The notes: generated from the sequence alone by a model not told the origin. A DNA stretch of 39,564 nt from an uncultured Clostridia bacterium (GCA_947307375.1 CAMZIX010000003.1:1-39564), one strand, 5' to 3'; positions 23,576 through 32,791 are shown, counted from the stretch's first letter. Numbers and translations are program-made.

Positions 23576-26524
23576 ATGAAAAGAAAGAACCGCTGGAAGC
23601 TTCCCACTGTATTGGCTGCGATCCTTGCCGTGATCCTTATTGCGGCGATCCCGGTCACAAACTACTACGCAACCATGATCAACGCAGCGCTGGGCGCGGA
23701 AACGCAGAGAATCATTCCCGATCCCGACGCAAGGATTTTTTACTGGACAGAGTATGACAGCGAGGAGGAGCTGAGCGCCAACGACTGGGCGGTCTGCCGC
23801 CAGGTGGAAGCGGAGGGCGCCGCGCTCCTGCTCAACCGCAACCACGCGCTGCCGCTGGCCCCGGATGCAAAAATTTCACTCTTTTCCCAGTCGGCCGCCG
23901 ACCCTGTTCTGACCGGAACAGGCTCCGCCTTTATGGCTACAGGCGACGCGGTGAGCTTATACAGTGCGCTGGAGGACAGCTTCGCTCCCGGCTGCGTCAA
24001 CACCGAGCTGTGGAAGTTCTATAAGACCTCCGGCTATAAGCGGGTCAACGCCGACCTCTCCGGCGGAAGCCCCGATCAGTACCGCATCAACGAGGTACCC
24101 TGGGAGAAGTATCCCGACGCGCTCAAGAGCAGCTTCGCCGACTTCGGCGACTGCGCCATCGTCGTCTTCTCCCGTTCCTCCGGCGAGGGCGCGGATCTGC
24201 CCTCCGGGCTGGAGAGCCTTGCGGCGTACATGACGGACGGAGACTATCTGCAGCTCTGCCGGGAGGAGCGGGAGCTTCTCGAAAACCTGCAGGCGCTCAA
24301 GGAAGAGGGCGTCTTCCAAAAGATCGTGGTGCTGCTCAACTCCTCCAGCACGCTGCAGCTGGATTTCATCGACGATTACGATCTTGACGCCGTGCTCTGG
24401 GTCGGAAATCTGGGCATGAACGGCATCCCCGCGGTGGCTGATATCCTGGCGGGCAAGGTCAATCCCTCCGGCCGGATTGTGGATACCTTTCTCAAGGACA
24501 ACCATGCTTCTCCCGCCATGGCAAACTACAACGCCTTCCCGTACACAAACGCGGAGGCCTACGGGCTTGCTGCCGCGCAGAACAACACAGCGCCCGGTAT
24601 CGACAAATGCAACCTGAATTACGTCGTCTATCAGGAGGGGATCTATGTCGGCTACCGGTATTTTGAGACGCGCTACGAGGACTATGTGCTCGGTCAGGGT
24701 AACGCGGGTGAGTTTGACTACAGCGCGGAGGTCGCCTTTCCCTTCGGTTACGGCCTCAGCTACTCCGATTTTGTCTACTCGAATTTTGCCGTCGAGGATG
24801 CGGGCGAGAGCCTGACGGTAAGTGTCGACGTGAAAAACGACTCCGCTGTTGACGGCAAGCACACGGTGCAGATCTACTTCCAGTCTCCGTATACCGAGTA
24901 TGACCGCCTGAACGGGGTGGAAAAGGCCTCGGTGGAGCTCTGCGGCTTCGACAAAAAGGAGATCGCCGCGGGCACGACGGAACACTTTACGATCTCTGTC
25001 CGCAAGGACGATCTGACAAGCTATGACGCCAATCAGGCGCAAACCTATATCCTCGACGCCGGGGATTACTACTTTACTGTCGGCACGGACGCCCACAACG
25101 CCGTCAACAACATCCTGCTGGCAAAAGGGGCCGAGGAAGGGCGCCTGATCGGCTCCGGCGACGCCTCTCTTACCGCAAAGTGGACGGTCGCCGAGCTGGA
25201 TACTGCGACCTATTCCCGTTCCAGCTATACCGGCAATCCGATCACCAATCAGTTTGACAACGCCGATCTGAACAAATACGAGGGCGCCGACGGACAGAGC
25301 GTGACCTATCTCAGCCGTGCCGACTGGCTCGGCACCTGGCCGAGCACACAGCGTCTTTCCGTCACCGAAGCCATGTGGGCCGACGGGCTGACCCATGAGG
25401 AGAGCGGCCGCGCCGCCATCGCCGAAAAAATGAAGTCGCTCTATTTCGCTGACGCCGTGCCTGCGGAAACGGGAAAAAGCGGGAGCCTGAAGGCCATTGA
25501 TTTCGTAGATGTCGATTACAGCGATCCGGCCTGGGAGGCGCTGATTTCCCAGATCGGCTATGCGGATATGCTGGAGCTTGTGTACAACGGCGCATACAAC
25601 ACCAAGGCGCTTCCCGCCATCAATCTCCCTGCCACGCAGGAGATGGACGGCCCTACCGGCTTCACCAAGAGCCTCATGGGCGGCGGCAGCGGCATGGCCT
25701 TTACTTCCGAGGATGTCATGGCTGCTACCTTTAACCGTGCACTGATCACGGCGGTGGGCAAATGTATCGGCGAGGATATGATGCACGGCAATCAGGGCGC
25801 GAACGCCTCTGCCATCGCCGGCATCTACGCGCCCGGCGCCAATATTCACCGCAGTCAGTATCTCGGCCGCCACAACGAGTATTACTCCGAGGACGGATGG
25901 CTCTCCGGAGAGATCTGCGCCGCAGAGGTGCAGGGCATCCGGGATCGGGGCGCGCTGGCCTTTGTCAAGCATTTCGCGCTCAATGACCAGGAGGAGGGGC
26001 GCTACGGTATCTCCGTCTGGGCCAATGAGCAGGCGATCCGCGAGCTGTATCTGGAGCCCTTTGAGGGGGCTGTCCGCGGCGGCGCCATGAACGTGATGTC
26101 CAGCTTCAACCGCATCGGCGTGGTCTGGTCCGGCTCCCACCGCGGTCTGATGACCGGCGTGCTCCGCGAGGAATTCGGCATGGAGGGCGCTGCCATCACC
26201 GATATGTCCATGAACGCCAAATGGATGGACTACCGCCTTGGCGTGCTGGCCGGTCAGGACTACTGGTGCGGGCAGAAAGGCGGCATGGGAACCTTGGACG
26301 GTTCAGAAGCCGATCCCGCGCTGAGCAGCGCTGTGGCAAGAGCGGCGAAAAATGTGGTCTATTCCGTGACGAGGACCAACGCCATGAATATCGGCAACGC
26401 CACCGTGATCGCCGTCACGCCGACGTGGCAGATCGCCCTGAGAGCGGCTGCAGGCATCGTGTCTGCTTTCACGGTTGTGGGTATTCTTTTCTGGATTCGG
26501 TTTGAAAGGAGAAAGAACTCATGA
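23576..26524 (+). CDS. Membrane-anchored GH3 beta-glycosidase, reversed domain order (paralogue A2)
   Basis: About 982 residues from the ATG at 23576, chosen because GCAGGAGGG lies six bases upstream. Membrane helices are at about 8-28 and 950-972, with a short basic tail. E204 in SSGEGADLPSG is the candidate acid/base in the leading sandwich domain, the Fn3-like domain spans about 390-480, and D876 in AAITDMS is the barrel nucleophile. The sequence parallels A1 along its whole length, for example EGADLPSGL, KVNPSGRIVDTFLKDNH and FALNDQEEGRYGIS, so the two arose by duplication and then moved to separate operons. HRSQYLGRHNEYYSEDG replaces the loop HRTPYSGRNFEYYSEDG of A1, again hinting at different substrates. 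It overlaps the SGNH gene by four bases. Confidence 0.93.
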   Translation: MKRKNRWKLPTVLAAILAVILIAAIPVTNYYATMINAALGAETQRIIPDPDARIFYWTEYDSEEELSANDWAVCRQVEAEGAALLLNRNHALPLAPDAKISLFSQSAADPVLTGTGSAFMATGDAVSLYSALEDSFAPGCVNTELWKFYKTSGYKRVNADLSGGSPDQYRINEVPWEKYPDALKSSFADFGDCAIVVFSRSSGEGADLPSGLESLAAYMTDGDYLQLCREERELLENLQALKEEGVFQKIVVLLNSSSTLQLDFIDDYDLDAVLWVGNLGMNGIPAVADILAGKVNPSGRIVDTFLKDNHASPAMANYNAFPYTNAEAYGLAAAQNNTAPGIDKCNLNYVVYQEGIYVGYRYFETRYEDYVLGQGNAGEFDYSAEVAFPFGYGLSYSDFVYSNFAVEDAGESLTVSVDVKNDSAVDGKHTVQIYFQSPYTEYDRLNGVEKASVELCGFDKKEIAAGTTEHFTISVRKDDLTSYDANQAQTYILDAGDYYFTVGTDAHNAVNNILLAKGAEEGRLIGSGDASLTAKWTVAELDTATYSRSSYTGNPITNQFDNADLNKYEGADGQSVTYLSRADWLGTWPSTQRLSVTEAMWADGLTHEESGRAAIAEKMKSLYFADAVPAETGKSGSLKAIDFVDVDYSDPAWEALISQIGYADMLELVYNGAYNTKALPAINLPATQEMDGPTGFTKSLMGGGSGMAFTSEDVMAATFNRALITAVGKCIGEDMMHGNQGANASAIAGIYAPGANIHRSQYLGRHNEYYSEDGWLSGEICAAEVQGIRDRGALAFVKHFALNDQEEGRYGISVWANEQAIRELYLEPFEGAVRGGAMNVMSSFNRIGVVWSGSHRGLMTGVLREEFGMEGAAITDMSMNAKWMDYRLGVLAGQDYWCGQKGGMGTLDGSEADPALSSAVARAAKNVVYSVTRTNAMNIGNATVIAVTPTWQIALRAAAGIVSAFTVVGILFWIRFERRKNS

Positions 26525-27552
26525 AAAGATGGCTCCCCTTACTGCTTGTATGTCTTCTGCTTCTCGCGGGCTGCTCAGGAAGCCCGGCGAAAGAGAGCGC
26601 GCAAACAGAAACCCCGCAGCAGGCATCGGAAACAGCCCTTCCTGACGCCGAACCTACCTTGGAAAAGCTCGAGATCGTGTCCAAGCCGGTAAAAATGAAC
26701 TATGATTCCGGCGACACCTTCGATCCGACCGGCCTGCGGATCGACGCGCACATGTCCGACGGAAGCGTTCTCGAGGATGTGGCATGGGAGATCGAAAACC
26801 CGATCATCGGCCCCAAAACCAGCGCGGTCAATATCAGCTGCATGGGCACGCGCCTGATGCTCTCCGTCACCGTAACCGTGAAGGGCAACACAGATCTGTA
26901 TTCCGTCGCGCAGACGCCGGAGGTGGAGAGCAGCCCCCTGAAAGGGAAAACGATCTTCTGGCTTGGCTCCTCCGTGACAGAGGGCGCCTCCGCCGGCGGA
27001 GAGAGCATGGTGGATTTTATCGGAAAAAAATACGCGATCCACACGATCAAGGAGGCTGTAAGCGGCACAACGCTTGCAACCTATAAGGACAACAGCTATG
27101 TGGAGCGCCTTGACGCTTACCTGGCCTCTCCGGACAGGGCGGAGGTCGTAGACGCCTTCGTCTGCCAGCTCTCTACCAATGACACCTCGCATTCCGCGGA
27201 GTTCGGGCAGGTGTTCCCTGATTTTATCACGGACCCGGCTGTCTTCGACACCGCAAGCACTTTCGGTGCGATCGAATATATCATCGCAAGGGTCAGAGAG
27301 ACCTGGGATTGCCCGATCTACTTTTACACGAATCCGCCCACCGGAAACCCGGCCTATGGGACCATGGTGAAGGGTCTGTATCAGATCGCCGAAAAATGGA
27401 ATGTGACTGTCATCGACCTCTATTCCGATGAAGCGTTCAACGACATTACGGAGGCTGAACGCGCATTGTATATGTCCGACCCCATTCATCCCACCAAGGC
27501 GGGCTATCGCGAATGGTGGCTTCCCAAGTTTGAAGAAGCCCTCGGCGCATGA
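26521..27552 (+). CDS. SGNH-hydrolase lipoprotein with Ig-like domain
   Basis: The 343 residues start with a lipoprotein signal ending LLAGC (cysteine about 18). A bacterial Ig-like domain follows (about 45-125, with the pattern YDSGDTFDPTGLRIDAHMSDG). The C-terminal ~200 residues are an SGNH/GDSL esterase-type domain: S151 in LGSSVTEG, the asparagine of QLSTND (block III) and D320/H323 in DPIHPTKAG. Such enzymes remove acetyl or other acyl groups from sugars. Co-transcription with GH3 A2 (ATGA overlap, GAAAGGAG site) suggests it deacylates the substrate outside the membrane before glycosidic cleavage; the acyl group is not indicated. Confidence 0.88.
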   Translation: MKRWLPLLLVCLLLLAGCSGSPAKESAQTETPQQASETALPDAEPTLEKLEIVSKPVKMNYDSGDTFDPTGLRIDAHMSDGSVLEDVAWEIENPIIGPKTSAVNISCMGTRLMLSVTVTVKGNTDLYSVAQTPEVESSPLKGKTIFWLGSSVTEGASAGGESMVDFIGKKYAIHTIKEAVSGTTLATYKDNSYVERLDAYLASPDRAEVVDAFVCQLSTNDTSHSAEFGQVFPDFITDPAVFDTASTFGAIEYIIARVRETWDCPIYFYTNPPTGNPAYGTMVKGLYQIAEKWNVTVIDLYSDEAFNDITEAERALYMSDPIHPTKAGYREWWLPKFEEALGA

Positions 27553-27649
27553 CCGCGTCAAGCCAAACAACCGGCAGGAGCTCGCCCGTAATGAGCGATC
27601 TCACGAAACAGACCCCGGTTGCGCCGGAACGCGGCGTGGACTTTGAGCA

Positions 27650-28165
27650 GGCGGAGAATATGAGATCCTGATCGGAGCTTCCGCTGCGGACATCAGACTG
27701 AGCGATACTGTTACTGTCAAAGGCACGGACGCGCCGAAGTGCGAGGACCTCTCAAAGCTTCCAAGCTATGTCTCCGGCGATATCAAGGCTGTCTCCGATG
27801 CAGAGTTTGAGGCGCTGCTCGGCCACAAGATCCCCCGACGGCAAATGGGCCGGTGAGATCCAGGCCAACGACGCCATTGCGCAGCTCTACTATGCCAGGA
27901 GCCTGAAAGCCCGCCTGGTGTGGAAGCTTATGGACTCCATGCTGCAGAAGTCCATCGACAAGGGCGAGCCGGACCTGAACATCACCTTCATCTATAACAT
28001 GCCCATCCGCGCCTGGCGGGCGGCCTGTGCTCGCAGGAAATGTGCGAGGGTATCCTGGACATCGTCAACGGCCACGGCATCGCCTTTTGCAAGGGCCTGG
28101 GCAAGATCGTCGGAGGCTTCTTCCGTCAGAAGAGGATCGCCAAAAGACAAAAGGAGATGGAATAA
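27650..28165 (+). pseudogene. Broken C-terminal tail of a canonical GH3 gene
   Basis: In pieces this stretch encodes GGEYEILIGAS, then SKLPSY, ANDAIAQLYYARSLKARLVW and DLNITFIYNMPIRA, matching the last ~175 residues of the intact GH3 at 30365-32791 at most positions. An extra C near 27834 and a deletion of about ten bases near 28010 shift the frame twice, and the catalytic domains are missing. Just upstream a 26-codon frame (27591-27671, MSDLTKQTPVAPERGVDF) with a CAGGAG site runs into the remnant in another frame; it may be the beginning of a different lost gene. The tail and the intact gene flank the UGM and glycosyltransferase genes as direct repeats. Confidence 0.85.
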
Positions 28166-28172
28166 AAGAGAA

Positions 28173-29270
28173 ATGGATCACTATGACGTGCTGATCGTCG
28201 GGGCGGGGCTCTACGGCGCGACTGTGGCCCAGCAGCTCCGCGAGAAGGGCAAGCGCGTCCTCGTGCATGAAAAGCGCTCTCATATAGGCGGAAACGTCTT
28301 TACGCAAGACATCGAGGGCATCCAGGTGCACAAGTACGGCGCCCACATTTTTCATACCAACAATACGCGAGCGTGGGACTATGTGAATCGCTTTGCCGAG
28401 TTCAACCGGTATACCAATTCCCCAGTGGCCAATTACCGAGGCGAGCTGTACTCTCTGCCCTTTAACATGTACACTTTCAATAAGATGTGGGGCGTGGTGA
28501 CGCCGCGGGAGGCCGAGGCTAAAATTGCCGAACAGCGAAGGGCGGCAGGAATCAGCGAACCGAAAAACCTCGAGGAACAGGCAATTTCTCTTGTCGGGAC
28601 AGATATTTACGAGAAGTTGGTCAAGGGCTATACCGAAAAGCAGTGGGGCCGCCCCTGCACGGAGCTTCCCGCCTTCATCATCAAGCGGCTCCCCGTGCGT
28701 TTCACCTTCGACAACAACTACTTCAACGCACGTTTCCAGGGAATCCCGATCGGCGGCTACACCCGCATGGTGGAGAGAATCCTCGACGGGATCGAAGTGA
28801 AACTCGGCGTGGATTACCTGCAGGACAAGGAGTATTGGGACTCCCTGGCGGAGACTGTGGTCTACACCGGACCGATTGACGCCTACTTTCGTTATTGCTT
28901 CGGGCCCCTGGCTTACCGCAGCGTCCGCTTTGAGACGGAGGTGCTGGATACGCCCAACTACCAGGGCAACGCCGTGGTGAACTACACCGATCGGGAGACG
29001 CCCTGGACCAGGATCATCGAGCATAAGCACTTTGAATTCGGCGACCAGCCGAAAACGGTGATCTCCCGGGAATACAGCGCCGAATGGCGGCCAGGGGACG
29101 AGCCTTATTACCCGGTGAACGATGAGAAAAACAATGCCCTGTATCAGCAGTACAGGGCGCTGGCGGAGAAGGAGACCAAAACGGTGTTCGGCGGGCGGCT
29201 GGGCGAATACCGCTATTACGATATGGACGCGGTGATCGCCCGCGCCCTGGAGACAGCCGAAAGATTATAA
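28173..29270 (+). CDS. glf: UDP-galactopyranose mutase
   Basis: The 365-residue protein begins DHYDVLIVGAGLYGATVAQ, a FAD-binding Rossmann motif, followed by EKRSHIGGN. Other family marks are KYGAHIFHTNN, YTEKQWG, RFQGIPIGGYTRM, YTGPIDAYF and VNYTDRETPWTRIIEHKHF. It matches the usual length. The enzyme converts UDP-galactopyranose to UDP-galactofuranose in the cytoplasm, the precursor for galactofuranose in cell-surface glycans. The reading frame continues upstream into the GH3 remnant, but the ATG at 28173 is the family start. A biosynthetic gene inside a catabolic operon is unusual and, with the flanking GH3 copies, suggests insertion. Confidence 0.95.
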   Translation: MDHYDVLIVGAGLYGATVAQQLREKGKRVLVHEKRSHIGGNVFTQDIEGIQVHKYGAHIFHTNNTRAWDYVNRFAEFNRYTNSPVANYRGELYSLPFNMYTFNKMWGVVTPREAEAKIAEQRRAAGISEPKNLEEQAISLVGTDIYEKLVKGYTEKQWGRPCTELPAFIIKRLPVRFTFDNNYFNARFQGIPIGGYTRMVERILDGIEVKLGVDYLQDKEYWDSLAETVVYTGPIDAYFRYCFGPLAYRSVRFETEVLDTPNYQGNAVVNYTDRETPWTRIIEHKHFEFGDQPKTVISREYSAEWRPGDEPYYPVNDEKNNALYQQYRALAEKETKTVFGGRLGEYRYYDMDAVIARALETAERL

Positions 29271-29290
29271 ATTTGACAGAGGATGAGAAA

Positions 29291-30301
29291 ATGAAGCTCC
29301 TGACGGTTACGGTACCCTGCTATAACTCTCAGGCCTATATGAAAACATGCATCGAAAGCCTGCTCATAGGCGGCGAGCGGGTGGAGATCATCATCATCGA
29401 TGACGGCTCGAAGGACGACACGGGAAAGATCGCCGATGCCTATGCCGGACAATATCCTGACATCGTCCGGGTCGTCCACCAGGAAAACGGCGGACACGGG
29501 GAGGGCATCAACCAGGGCCTGCGCCATGCCACAGGCAAATACTTCAAGACCGTGGACAGTGACGACTGGCTGAGCGCAGATTTTCCCCGATTCCTGGATC
29601 GGCTGGAGGACTGCGACCGACAGGGCGGTGCGGATCTCTTTGTGACGAACTACTATTATGACCATGCCGACGGCAAAGGCAACCGCTCCATCAACTTCTC
29701 CAACGCCCTGCCGGAGGGCCGGATCTTTACCTGGGCGGAGACTAAGCCCTTCCGGGTGGACCAGATCCTGATGATCCATGCCTGCACCTTCCGAACCGAG
29801 CTTCTGCGCAAGACCGGCCTCGAGATGCCGAAGCATACTTTCTATGAGGACAATTACATGATCTACGGAAATCTCAAGTCCGTTGAGCGCATGTTTTATA
29901 TGAACATCGACCTGTACCGCTACTTCATCGGCCGCGCTGGGCAGAGCGTGCAGGAGGCCGTGATGAAAAAGCGCTACGCTCACCAACTCAAAGCTACCGA
30001 ACTTTGCTTCAAGGCTTACCATCTGGATGACCTGAAAGAAAAGCATAAGCTCAGCTATTGCAAACATGAACTGTTCATCATGTTCGGCATCTCGATCCTA
30101 TATGCACAACTCAACGGCTCCGGGCAAGCGGAGGCTGATCTGGAACGGCTCTGGGAAAATTGTCGGAGATATGATTTCAAATGGGCAGAGTATTTCCGCA
30201 AGAGGACAGTTCTTCGCTTTGTGTGTATCCAAGGTAAGGGTGGAGCAGTATTTGTCCGTATCGTATATAGAATCGCCCATAGCATTGTGAGATTCAATTG
30301 A
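29291..30301 (+). CDS. GT2-family glycosyltransferase
   Basis: About 336 residues from the ATG at 29291, preceded by AGAGGATGAG; a TTG at 29273 is in frame but has no good ribosome site. The GT-A domain is plain: LLTVTVPCYNSQAYM, IIIIDDGSKDDT, the nucleotide/metal motif DSDDW at about 87-91, and later TFYEDNYM. No membrane helix is seen, so it acts at the inner face. It starts 20 bases after glf, and together they may add galactofuranose to a surface polysaccharide, though the donor cannot be read from sequence. The TGA ends 63 bases before the next GH3 with no terminator. Confidence 0.88.
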   Translation: MKLLTVTVPCYNSQAYMKTCIESLLIGGERVEIIIIDDGSKDDTGKIADAYAGQYPDIVRVVHQENGGHGEGINQGLRHATGKYFKTVDSDDWLSADFPRFLDRLEDCDRQGGADLFVTNYYYDHADGKGNRSINFSNALPEGRIFTWAETKPFRVDQILMIHACTFRTELLRKTGLEMPKHTFYEDNYMIYGNLKSVERMFYMNIDLYRYFIGRAGQSVQEAVMKKRYAHQLKATELCFKAYHLDDLKEKHKLSYCKHELFIMFGISILYAQLNGSGQAEADLERLWENCRRYDFKWAEYFRKRTVLRFVCIQGKGGAVFVRIVYRIAHSIVRFN

Positions 30302-30364
30302 GAGAACTTGTCTATCCCGACTCAAGTCTCTGCGTCCCTGCTTCTGCAAAGGATGGAAAAGGAA

Positions 30365-32791
30365 ATGAAACATCAAGACCTCATGAAACAAATGACGCTG
30401 GAGGAGAAGTGCCATCTGCTCTCCGGCCGGGACTTCTGGCAGACCCAAAGCGTGAGGCGCCTGGGGATCGAGAATATGACCCTCTCGGACGGCCCGCACG
30501 GCATCCGCAAGCAGGAGGGCGCGGGCGATCAGCTCGGGCTCGGCGGATCGCTTCCGGCCACCTGCTATCCCACCGCGGCCACGATGGCCAACTCCTGGGA
30601 CCCGGTTCTCGGCGAGGAGCTGGGCCGCCACCTGGGTGCCGAGGCTGCCGCGCAGGATGTCTGCGTGCTGCTCGGCCCGGGACTCAACATCAAGCGCAGC
30701 CCCTTCTGCGGGAGAAACTTTGAGTATTTCAGCGAAGATCCCTACCTCGCGGGCAAAATGGCGGCCGGCTACATCCGCGGCATCCAGGCCAACGGCGTCT
30801 CCGCCTGCCCGAAACATTTTGCCGCGAACAACACGGAGCTGCGCCGCATGGCTTCCGACTCCGTGATGGACGAGCGCACCCTGCGCGAGATCTATCTGAC
30901 GAACTTTGAGATCGCCGTCACCGAGGGCCATCCGAAGTCGATCATGTCCTCCTACAACATGGTCAATGGCGTCTATGCCAACGAAAACGCCCACCTGCTG
31001 CAGGAGATTCTGCGCGACACCTGGGGCTTCGACGGCTTCGTCGTGTCTGACTGGGGCGCCAACAACGACTTCGTAGAAGGCGTGCGGGCCGGCTCCCACC
31101 TCGAGATGCCCAGCACCGGCGGCGACGGGCCGCGCCAGCTGATGCGGGCCGTGGCGGACGGCAGAATTTCCGAGGACGAAGTGGACGTCCGCGTGGACGA
31201 ACTTCTGGACGTGATGCTTTCCACCCGGAAGGCCGTTGATGCACGCAAGGGCAAGCCCTTCGACGTTGAGGCGCACCACGCCTTCGCGCAGAAGGCCAGC
31301 GAGCAGTCGATCGTCCTGCTGAAAAACGAGGACAGCATCCTGCCTCTCAAGCCCGGCAGCAAGGTCGCCGTGATCGGCGAATTCGCGCAGAAGGCGCGCT
31401 ACCAGGGCGCGGGCAGCTCAGTGGTCAACTGCACAAAGCTTGACCACACGATGGACGTGATCGGCAATTTCGACCTTGACGTGGTGGGCTTTGAGGCGGG
31501 CTATCCCCGCCACGGTGCGCTTGACGTCGCCATGATGCAAAAGGCGGCGGAGCTGGCAAAGAAGGCGGACTACGTGCTGCTGTACCTCGGCCTCGACGAG
31601 ATCAGCGAGTCTGAAGGCCTCGATCGCTCCACCCTCGCGCTTCCCCAGTGCCAGATTGAGACGCTCAAGGCCGTCTCTGATGCCAATCCCAATGTTATCC
31701 TCATCCTGTCCGCGGGCTCCAATGTTGAAATGCCCTGGATCGACCAGTGCAAGGCCATCGTCCACGGCTACCTCTGCGGTCAGGCGGGCGCAAGCGCGGT
31801 GCTGAAGGTACTGCTCGGCGAGGTGAATCCCTCCGGCAAGCTGTCTGAGAGCTATCCTATCAAGTATGAGGACTGCTCCAGCGCGCCCTACTTCCCAGCG
31901 AAGGAGCGTACAGTGGAATACCGCGAGGGCCTGTACGTGGGCTATCGGTACTACGACACGGCGAAGGTCCCCATGCTGTTCCCGTTCGGCTTCGGCTTGA
32001 GCTACACCACGTTTGATTACTCCGCCCTCAAGGTTTCGGACAAGGAAGCGACCTTTACCCTCACCAACACCGGCAGCATGGATGGTGCCGAGGTCGCGCA
32101 GCTCTATGTGCACGCGAAGAATCCGAGCGTCTACCGTCCGGCCAAGGAGCTCAAGGGCTTCACCAAGGTCTTCCTCAAGGCAGGCGAAAGCAAGACCGTC
32201 ACGATCGCGCTCGACGACAAAGCCTTCCGCTACTGGAACGACAAGACCGGGAAGTTTGAGATCGACGGCGGTGAGTATGAGATCCTGATCGGCGCCTCTG
32301 TTGCGGATATCCGGCTCAGCGGCAGCGTCCGCGTCAAGGGCACGGACGCCCCGGCCTGCGAGGACCTGACAAAGCTCCCCAGCTACACCACCGGGCGGAT
32401 CAAAGGCGTGGGGGATGAGGAATTCCGGCAGCTCCTCGGTCACAGCATCCCGGACGGCAGCTGGTCCGGCACGATCCGCGCCAACGACGCAATCGCCCAG
32501 CTCTACTATGCCAAGAGCCTGAAAGCCCGCTTCGTGTGGAGCATCATGGACGGGATGCTGAAAAAGAGCATCGAGAAGGGCGAGCCGGATCTGAACATCA
32601 CCTTCATCTACAACATGCCCATCCGCGCGATCGGCAAGATGGCGGGCGGCCTGTGCTCGCAGGAGATGTGCGAGGGCATCCTTGACATCATCAACGGCCA
32701 CGGCATCTGCTTCTGCAAGGGCCTCTGCAAGATCATCGGCGGCTTCGTGAAGCAGCTCGGCGTATCCAAGAAACAAAAGGCGCTGGAATAA
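30365..32791 (+). CDS. Cytoplasmic canonical GH3 beta-glycosidase
   Basis: About 808 residues with normal GH3 order and no signal peptide: the barrel first (GRNFEYFSEDP, KHFAANN and the nucleophile D229 in VVSDWGANND), the sandwich next (E417 in SESEGLDRS as candidate acid/base), then a Fn3-like domain (FGFGLSYTTF, then the segment AKELKGFTKVFLKAGES). An extra helical tail of about 130 residues follows, ending in CFCKGLCKIIGGF, a cysteine-rich amphipathic helix. Starts at 30353 and 30365 are both possible behind AAAGGATGG and AAAAGGAA; 30365 gives the usual N-terminus. It probably hydrolyses glycosides brought in by the GPH transporter encoded two genes downstream. Confidence 0.93.
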   Translation: MKHQDLMKQMTLEEKCHLLSGRDFWQTQSVRRLGIENMTLSDGPHGIRKQEGAGDQLGLGGSLPATCYPTAATMANSWDPVLGEELGRHLGAEAAAQDVCVLLGPGLNIKRSPFCGRNFEYFSEDPYLAGKMAAGYIRGIQANGVSACPKHFAANNTELRRMASDSVMDERTLREIYLTNFEIAVTEGHPKSIMSSYNMVNGVYANENAHLLQEILRDTWGFDGFVVSDWGANNDFVEGVRAGSHLEMPSTGGDGPRQLMRAVADGRISEDEVDVRVDELLDVMLSTRKAVDARKGKPFDVEAHHAFAQKASEQSIVLLKNEDSILPLKPGSKVAVIGEFAQKARYQGAGSSVVNCTKLDHTMDVIGNFDLDVVGFEAGYPRHGALDVAMMQKAAELAKKADYVLLYLGLDEISESEGLDRSTLALPQCQIETLKAVSDANPNVILILSAGSNVEMPWIDQCKAIVHGYLCGQAGASAVLKVLLGEVNPSGKLSESYPIKYEDCSSAPYFPAKERTVEYREGLYVGYRYYDTAKVPMLFPFGFGLSYTTFDYSALKVSDKEATFTLTNTGSMDGAEVAQLYVHAKNPSVYRPAKELKGFTKVFLKAGESKTVTIALDDKAFRYWNDKTGKFEIDGGEYEILIGASVADIRLSGSVRVKGTDAPACEDLTKLPSYTTGRIKGVGDEEFRQLLGHSIPDGSWSGTIRANDAIAQLYYAKSLKARFVWSIMDGMLKKSIEKGEPDLNITFIYNMPIRAIGKMAGGLCSQEMCEGILDIINGHGICFCKGLCKIIGGFVKQLGVSKKQKALE

